This document shows, piece by piece, positions 59,428 through 64,000 of a stretch of DNA of 64,000 nt (positions are counted from its first letter, which is position 1; every line of letters starts with the position of its first letter). The stretch lies in the NCBI GenBank assembly GCA_035998495.1, contig DASYHP010000067.1:1-64000 (forward strand), in the 5' to 3' direction. The notes beneath the pieces are model-generated. The model did no database searches and was not told the origin of the DNA. It saw only the letters and a program-made list of their open reading frames with translations. The stretch comes from Mesorhizobium_B sp035998495 (GTDB lineage Bacteria > Pseudomonadota > Alphaproteobacteria > Rhizobiales > Rhizobiaceae). A program made the position numbers and the translations under genes.

Positions 59428-60663
59428 ATGGTGCGGTTCTGGAGCCCGATGAACTCGATCCGGCTCGAAGGATTGCGCGCGCTCGCCGCGACGCTCCTTG
59501 CCTTGGCCGCCCTTGCGGGGTCCGCCGCATCGGCTTCGGCCGATGCGACCGCCCGAAACTTTCGCGCGGCGGGCAATGCCGAGCGGGTCCGCGTCGTGCT
59601 CGACTTCGACCGCGAGCCGGCCGCGCGCTGGCTGCTGCTCAGGGCTCCGCACCGGCTGGTGATCGACCTTCCCGCCGTCCGGCTCGCGCTCGACCCCGCC
59701 GCGTTCAAGCCGGCGGGCCTTTTGACAGGCCTTCGCTACGGGGCGCATGGCGACGGCGCGCGGCTGATGCTGTCCGCCGATGGTCCCTTCGTGGTGGAAC
59801 GCTTCGAAGTGGTGAAGAACGAGAGCGGCGAAGGCTTCCGCCTGTCCGCCGATCTGACCGCCGCCTCGGAACGGCAGTTCGACGAGGCCCTGGCGCTGGG
59901 GGCGCAGACCACCGGATCGACCGGCGAAGCCACTCGACGCCCGCGCCCCGAACCCCGGGAACCAACCGACCGCTTCCGCGTGGTGATCGACGCCGGCCAT
60001 GGCGGGGACGACACGGGCGCGAAGGGCGTCAGCGGCATCGACGAGAAACAGGTGACGCTCGACTTCGCAAAGGCGCTGCGGGACGAGCTCGCCGCCGACG
60101 GACGTTACGAGGTGTTCCTCACGCGAGAGGCCGACGTCTTCATGGCGCTCGACGAGCGCGTGGCGATCGCCCGCCGCCACGAGGCCAATCTGTTTGTGTC
60201 CCTCCACGCCGACACGGTGCGACAGGCCGACGTGCATGGCGCGACCGTCTATACCCTGTCGGATCAGGCGTCAGACCCCCAGGCCGAGGCGCTCGCCATC
60301 CGCGAGAACCTGTCCGACGAGCTGGCCGGGCTGGCGGTTAAGCAGGAGAACAGCCAGGTGGCCGACATCCTGGTGGACCTGATCCGGCGTGAAACCCACG
60401 CGTTTTCCCTGCGCTTCGCCGAGACCCTGCTGGACGAGTTCAGGGGCGGCAAGATGAGCCTCATCAAGAATCCTCATCGCCATGCCGGCTTCCGCGTGCT
60501 GCGCGCGCCCGACGTGCCGTCGGTGCTGGTCGAGCTCGGCTACCTTTCCAACAAGGCCGACGACGCCCGGCTGCGCGATCCCAAATGGCGGAAGAAGGCC
60601 ATGGGCGCGATCGCGGCGGCGGTGGGCAGCTTCGCCGGCACCGCGTCGCTGGTCGGCGGCTGA
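59428..60663 (+). CDS. N-acetylmuramoyl-L-alanine amidase with AMIN domain
   Basis: A 411-residue exported enzyme that removes stem peptides from peptidoglycan during cell separation. A signal peptide follows MVRFWSPMNS; an AMIN targeting domain (about 40-170) and a linker precede the Amidase_3 domain. The latter has zinc ligands in VVIDAGHGG, GIDEKQVTLDF and SLHAD, and the catalytic glutamate in VLVELGYLSN. The ATG at 59428 is preceded by GGAAAGG. Earlier in-frame starts (59344, 59404) are possible. It is followed by PBP1A in the same direction, a common pairing. Confidence 0.94.
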   Translation: MVRFWSPMNSIRLEGLRALAATLLALAALAGSAASASADATARNFRAAGNAERVRVVLDFDREPAARWLLLRAPHRLVIDLPAVRLALDPAAFKPAGLLTGLRYGAHGDGARLMLSADGPFVVERFEVVKNESGEGFRLSADLTAASERQFDEALALGAQTTGSTGEATRRPRPEPREPTDRFRVVIDAGHGGDDTGAKGVSGIDEKQVTLDFAKALRDELAADGRYEVFLTREADVFMALDERVAIARRHEANLFVSLHADTVRQADVHGATVYTLSDQASDPQAEALAIRENLSDELAGLAVKQENSQVADILVDLIRRETHAFSLRFAETLLDEFRGGKMSLIKNPHRHAGFRVLRAPDVPSVLVELGYLSNKADDARLRDPKWRKKAMGAIAAAVGSFAGTASLVGG

Positions 60664-60881
60664 GGGCTGGAACACAGCCGCACCGTTGCCGTTCGGCCAC
60701 ACCGCCCCGGTTTCGCAGCCGCCGCCCGGCCGTTCCGGCGCCTGCCCCATTTTGCACACACCAACCGGACATGGCTCCCCCATCTGCGGGGTGACGCGCT
60801 TGTCCGGCCCGACGGAGCAGGACGGCAAGGCGCGCGAAAGCTCCCGCTGCATGATGCGGCAGTGGGTGGTGTGGAGCACAG

Positions 60882-63320
60882 ATGATTCGTCTGATCGGGT
60901 ATTTCTTCGGCATCGGCACGATGCTGGCGCTGTTGGCGGCGGCCGGCGCGGCGCTCTATGTCGGCCACCTCACCAAGGATCTGCCGGACTACGAGGTGCT
61001 GGCGCAATACGAGCCGCCGGTGACGTCGCGCGTGCATGCGGTGGACGGCTCGCTGATGGCCGAGTTCGCGCGCGAGCGCCGGCTCTATCTGCCGATCCAG
61101 GCCGTGCCCGACCGGGTGAAGGCGGCCTTCCTCTCGGCCGAGGACAAGAACTTCTACGAGCACCAGGGCGTCGACCTGCAGGGCATCGCGCGTGCGGCGC
61201 TCGTCTATCTCAAGGGCGGCCCCATGCAGGGCGGGTCCACCATCACCCAGCAGGTCGCCAAGAACTTCCTCCTGACGAACGAACGCTCCATCGAGCGCAA
61301 GATCAAGGAGGCGGTGCTGTCCTTCCGCATCGAGCAAGCCTATTCCAAGGACCGCATCCTCGAACTCTATCTGAATGAGATCTTCTTCGGCCTTGGCGCC
61401 TACGGCATCGCGGGCGCGGCGCTGACCTATTACGACAAATCGGTCAACGAGCTCACCGTCGCCGAAGCCGCTTATCTCGCGGCGTTGCCGAAGGGTCCGT
61501 CGAACTACCACCCGTTCAAGCACACGGAGCGCGCGGTCGAACGCCGCAACTTCGTGATCGATCGCATGGTCGAGAACGGCTATGTCACGCCCCAAGAGGG
61601 CGAGAAGGCCAAGGCCGAGCCGCTCGGCGTGAAGCCGCGCCGCAACGGCACCTATCTGTTCGCGGGCGAATACTTCACCGAGGAGGTCCGCCGCGAGCTG
61701 ATCGCGCGCTATGGCGAGAACGCGCTCTACGAGGGCGGATTGTCGGTGCGCACCACACTCGATCCCGAGCTTCAGCTCATCGCGCGAAAAGCCATGCAGC
61801 GCGGCCTGACCCGGTACGACACGCAGCAGGGTTTTCGCGGGCCGGTGGCCACGGTCGACGCGAGCGGCGACTGGGGCATCCCCCTGGGCGAGGTCAAGTC
61901 GCTGGCCGACGTGCCGGAATGGCGTCTCGCCGTCGTGCTGGAGAGCTCGAAGGAGGGGCTTTCCGTGGGGCTTCAGCCCAAGCGCGAGGTGTCCGGCGCG
62001 CTCGGCGCCGATCGCGACCGCGGCTTCGTGGCGCTCGAAGACATGGAATGGGCGCTGCGCCACGCCGTGGGCGGCAAGATGGTGAAGGCCAAATCGCCCG
62101 CCGACGTGCTCAAGGCCGGCGATGTCGTCTATGTGGAAGCCAAGGAGGGTTCCTCGGAAGATTATCTGCTGCGCCAGGCGCCGAAGGTCTCGGGCGGGCT
62201 CGTCGCCATGGACCCGCACACCGGCCGCGTGCTGGCGATGGTGGGCGGCTTCTCCTACGCGGAGTCCGAGTTCAACCGCGCCACCCAGGCGATGCGCCAG
62301 CCTGGCTCGTCATTCAAGCCGATCATCTATGCCGCCGCGCTCGACAACGGCTACACGCCCGCGTCCGTGATCATGGACGGGCCCGTGACCATCCGCATCG
62401 GCAACGAGGTCTGGACGCCCAAGAACTATGACGGCAGGGCGGCGGGTCCCTCCACGCTGCGGGCGGGCATCGAGCGCTCGCGAAACCTGATGACGGTGCG
62501 GCTCGCCGACGACATGGGCATGAAGCTGGTGGCCGAATATGCCGAGCGCTTCGGCGTCTACGACAAGATGCCTCACCACATCTCGCTTTCGCTCGGTGCC
62601 GGCGAGACCACGGTCATGCGCATGGTGTCGGCCTATGCCGTGATGGCCAATGGCGGCAAGCAGATCAAGCCGTCCTTGATTGACCGCATCCAGGATCGCT
62701 ACGGCAAGACGGTGTTCCGCCATGACGAACGCGACTGCGCCGCGTGCAATGCGGAGGAGTGGCAGGCCCAGGAGGAGCCGGAGCTCGTCAGCAAGGCCGA
62801 GCAGGTGCTCGACCCCATGACCGCCTACCAGATCACCTCCATGATGGAGGGCGTGGTGCAGCGCGGCACGGCCACAACCCTGAATGAGCTCAAGCGGCCC
62901 CTCGCGGGCAAGACGGGCACCACGAACGACGGCAAGGACGTCTGGTTCATCGGCTACACGCCCAACCTCGTCGTCGGCCTTTATGTCGGCTTCGACCAGC
63001 CGGCGTCGCTGGGCGCCGACGCGACGGGCGGCAAGCTCGCGGTGCCAATCTTCAAGGAGATGATGGCCGACGTCCTCAAGGATAGGCCCGTCGTGGATTT
63101 CACGGTGCCCGAAGGCATGAAGCTGATCCCGATCAACCGCAAGACGGGCATGCAGGCGAACGAAGGCGACCCCGGCACAATCATCGAGGCCTTCAAGCCG
63201 GGCACCGCGCCCGCCGACAGCTATTGGGTCATCGGCATGGACGGCAGCGCGCCTGAGCCCGCGCCTCTGTCGCCGCAGGCCACGCAGGCCATCAGCGAAG
63301 GCGGCGGCGGGCTTTACTGA
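60882..63320 (+). CDS. mrcA: Penicillin-binding protein 1A (bifunctional)
   Basis: An 812-residue peptidoglycan synthase. One N-terminal membrane helix (about 8-28) is followed by the glycosyltransferase domain with E87 in LSAEDKNFYEHQG and GGSTITQQVAKN. The transpeptidase domain has the SxxK serine S476 (RQPGSSFKP), SRN in IERSRNLMTVR and KTGTTNDG. An OB-like domain (about 320-430) lies between them, as in class A PBPs. The amidase gene precedes it by 218 bases. In polar-growing rhizobia PBP1A is the main synthase at the growth pole, which fits the giant polar protein in this window. Confidence 0.96.
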   Translation: MIRLIGYFFGIGTMLALLAAAGAALYVGHLTKDLPDYEVLAQYEPPVTSRVHAVDGSLMAEFARERRLYLPIQAVPDRVKAAFLSAEDKNFYEHQGVDLQGIARAALVYLKGGPMQGGSTITQQVAKNFLLTNERSIERKIKEAVLSFRIEQAYSKDRILELYLNEIFFGLGAYGIAGAALTYYDKSVNELTVAEAAYLAALPKGPSNYHPFKHTERAVERRNFVIDRMVENGYVTPQEGEKAKAEPLGVKPRRNGTYLFAGEYFTEEVRRELIARYGENALYEGGLSVRTTLDPELQLIARKAMQRGLTRYDTQQGFRGPVATVDASGDWGIPLGEVKSLADVPEWRLAVVLESSKEGLSVGLQPKREVSGALGADRDRGFVALEDMEWALRHAVGGKMVKAKSPADVLKAGDVVYVEAKEGSSEDYLLRQAPKVSGGLVAMDPHTGRVLAMVGGFSYAESEFNRATQAMRQPGSSFKPIIYAAALDNGYTPASVIMDGPVTIRIGNEVWTPKNYDGRAAGPSTLRAGIERSRNLMTVRLADDMGMKLVAEYAERFGVYDKMPHHISLSLGAGETTVMRMVSAYAVMANGGKQIKPSLIDRIQDRYGKTVFRHDERDCAACNAEEWQAQEEPELVSKAEQVLDPMTAYQITSMMEGVVQRGTATTLNELKRPLAGKTGTTNDGKDVWFIGYTPNLVVGLYVGFDQPASLGADATGGKLAVPIFKEMMADVLKDRPVVDFTVPEGMKLIPINRKTGMQANEGDPGTIIEAFKPGTAPADSYWVIGMDGSAPEPAPLSPQATQAISEGGGGLY

Positions 63321-63341
63321 CGGCGCGTGCCGATCGGATTG

Positions 63342-63374
63342 GGGCCGCCGCGCGCTTTACAGCGCCGGCGGCCC
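63342..63374 (+). terminator. Hairpin between mrcA and prfB
   Basis: A 9-bp stem GGGCCGCCG (63342-63350) with 63366-63374, a 15-base loop and no T run. It lies 21 bases after the mrcA stop and 51 before prfB; it may end or attenuate transcription. Confidence 0.35.
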
Positions 63375-63425
63375 TCCATATATCCGCGCCATCCATTTCA
63401 TTCCAACGAGAGCGGCACGCCGGAC

Positions 63426-64000
63426 ATGCGGACGGAAACGCAGAATTTGGTCGATGAGATCAAGCAGGCCATAAGCCTGCTGAGGAGGCATCTTTGACTG
63501 GGACCAGGCGCTGAAACGACTGGACTACCTCAACATGCGCGCCGAAGACCCGGCGCTGTGGAACGACTCCGCCGAAGCGCAGAAGCTCATGCGCGAGCGG
63601 CAAAGCCTCGATGAGAACATCACCGCCGTCCGCGGCCTCAATCAGGCCCTTGAGGACAATGTCGGGCTCATCGAGCTCGGCGAGGAGGAAGGCGACGAAG
63701 GCGTGATCGAGGACGCCGAGGCGTCGATCCGCTCGCTGGCCGGCGAGATCAAGGCCCGCCAGATCGCCACCATGCTCTCGGGCGAGGCGGACGCCAACGA
63801 CACCTATCTCGAAGTCCATGCCGGGGCGGGCGGCACCGAGAGCCAGGACTGGGCGTCCATGCTGCTTCGCATGTACACGCGCTGGGCCGAGCGCCGCAAA
63901 TTCAAGGTCGAGGTGCTGGAGGTGCATGACGGCGAAGAGGCCGGCATCAAATCCGCTACGGTCGTCATCAAGGGCCACAACGCCTATGGCTGGCTCAAGA
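63426..64000 (+). CDS. prfB: Peptide chain release factor 2, programmed +1 frameshift, cut by window end
   Basis: RF2 recognises UGA and UAA stop codons. The first frame reads ATG at 63426 for 23 codons ending ...LLRRHL and stops at TGA 63495. The RF2 body continues in the +1 frame from 63496 as DWDQALKRLDYLNMRAED, with PALWNDSAEAQKLMRERQ, and later HAGAGGTESQDWASMLLRM, the RF2 domain containing the region before the GGQ motif. The frame changes at CTT-TGA-C, exactly as in E. coli prfB. The GGQ and anticodon-like SPF motifs lie beyond the window. True ends after 64000. Confidence 0.95.
63483..63498 (+). promoter_or_regulatory. Programmed +1 frameshift signal of prfB
   Basis: An internal Shine-Dalgarno-like AGGAGG (63483-63488) lies three bases before the slippery CTT (63492-63494), followed by the in-frame TGA (63495-63497) and C. 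Spacing and slip codon equal the E. coli signal. When RF2 is low, slow termination at UGA lets the ribosome slip +1 and make RF2, an autoregulatory loop. Confidence 0.93.

Noticed and set aside
59178..60341. A 387-codon open frame overlapping the amidase gene on the same strand
   Set aside because: It is in a different frame from the amidase, which has a signal peptide, an AMIN domain and all zinc ligands; the alternative product is Arg/Pro-rich.

Overview
The window is a contiguous, GC-rich chromosomal segment from an alphaproteobacterium, most likely of the order Hyphomicrobiales (Rhizobiales). The reasons are a CckA-type cell-cycle kinase, a giant coiled-coil protein resembling the growth-pole ring protein of Agrobacterium, a DksA with a degenerate zinc site, an NDUFA12-type complex I subunit, a split-S1 RNase E with a large acidic insert, and many small alphaproteobacterial conserved proteins (DUF3126, DUF2155, BTLCP peptidase). 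Gene density is high. I see no insertion sequence, prophage, tRNA, rRNA or CRISPR array. The genus cannot be told from the sequence alone.

Layout. 1-5616: a polyamine/lysine-type catabolic cluster (acetylpolyamine amidohydrolase facing an ALDH7 dehydrogenase, an iron alcohol dehydrogenase and a glutamine-synthetase-like ligase). 5905-10315: an RND efflux pair closed by a terminator. 10513-11040: a MaoC hydratase. 11041-11911: an 871-base non-coding stretch with a palindromic element, a copy of a dispersed repeat whose partner lies at 92-135, and a strongly structured region that may be an RNA. 11912-20824: one 2970-residue membrane-anchored repeat protein on the minus strand. 21134-22969: an Hpt protein, a [2Fe-2S] ferredoxin and a ferredoxin reductase. 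22972-25532: a secreted DUF922 protein and a Kef-type antiporter. 25631-26519: three translationally coupled genes for a secreted protein and two tiny membrane proteins. 26589-30329: YcjF/YcjX/SixA and, divergently, DksA. 30437-34407: an FliO-like protein divergent from CckA. 34416-36417: an acyl-CoA carboxylase beta subunit and glyoxalase I. 36717-42446: cold shock, DUF192, hydrolase, CysE, DUF3126, gamma carbonic anhydrase, BTLCP and small unknowns. 42768-45848: PilZ, PAS, an intergenic sRNA candidate, rhomboid and a CBS protein. 45934-49708: GatB, GNAT, NDUFA12, DUF2155 and Aat. 49727-54532: AccC, AccB, AroQ, a DsbA-like protein and an M48 protease, all on the minus strand. 54588-64000: aminotransferase, RNase E, amidase, PBP1A and the start of prfB with its programmed frameshift.

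How the genes fit together. Envelope growth is a recurring theme: the giant polar protein, PBP1A, the AMIN amidase, the M48 protease, the DsbA-like protein, and CckA as head of the CtrA phosphorelay. A CtrA-like box lies between the giant gene and the Hpt gene. The rest is core metabolism (fatty acid, cysteine, shikimate and propionyl-CoA steps), translation (GatB, Aat, RF2) and RNA turnover.

Most worth a second look: the repeat arithmetic of the giant protein (units of 29, 36, 40, 47 and 58 residues related by steps of 11 or 4), the structured 11.4-11.6 kb region, the terminator-bearing intergenic RNA candidate at 44.35-44.47 kb, the coupled micro-operon at 25.6-26.5 kb, and the RF2 frameshift site. 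Start sites were chosen by family length, signal peptides and Shine-Dalgarno (SD) sequences; several remain uncertain and are marked.
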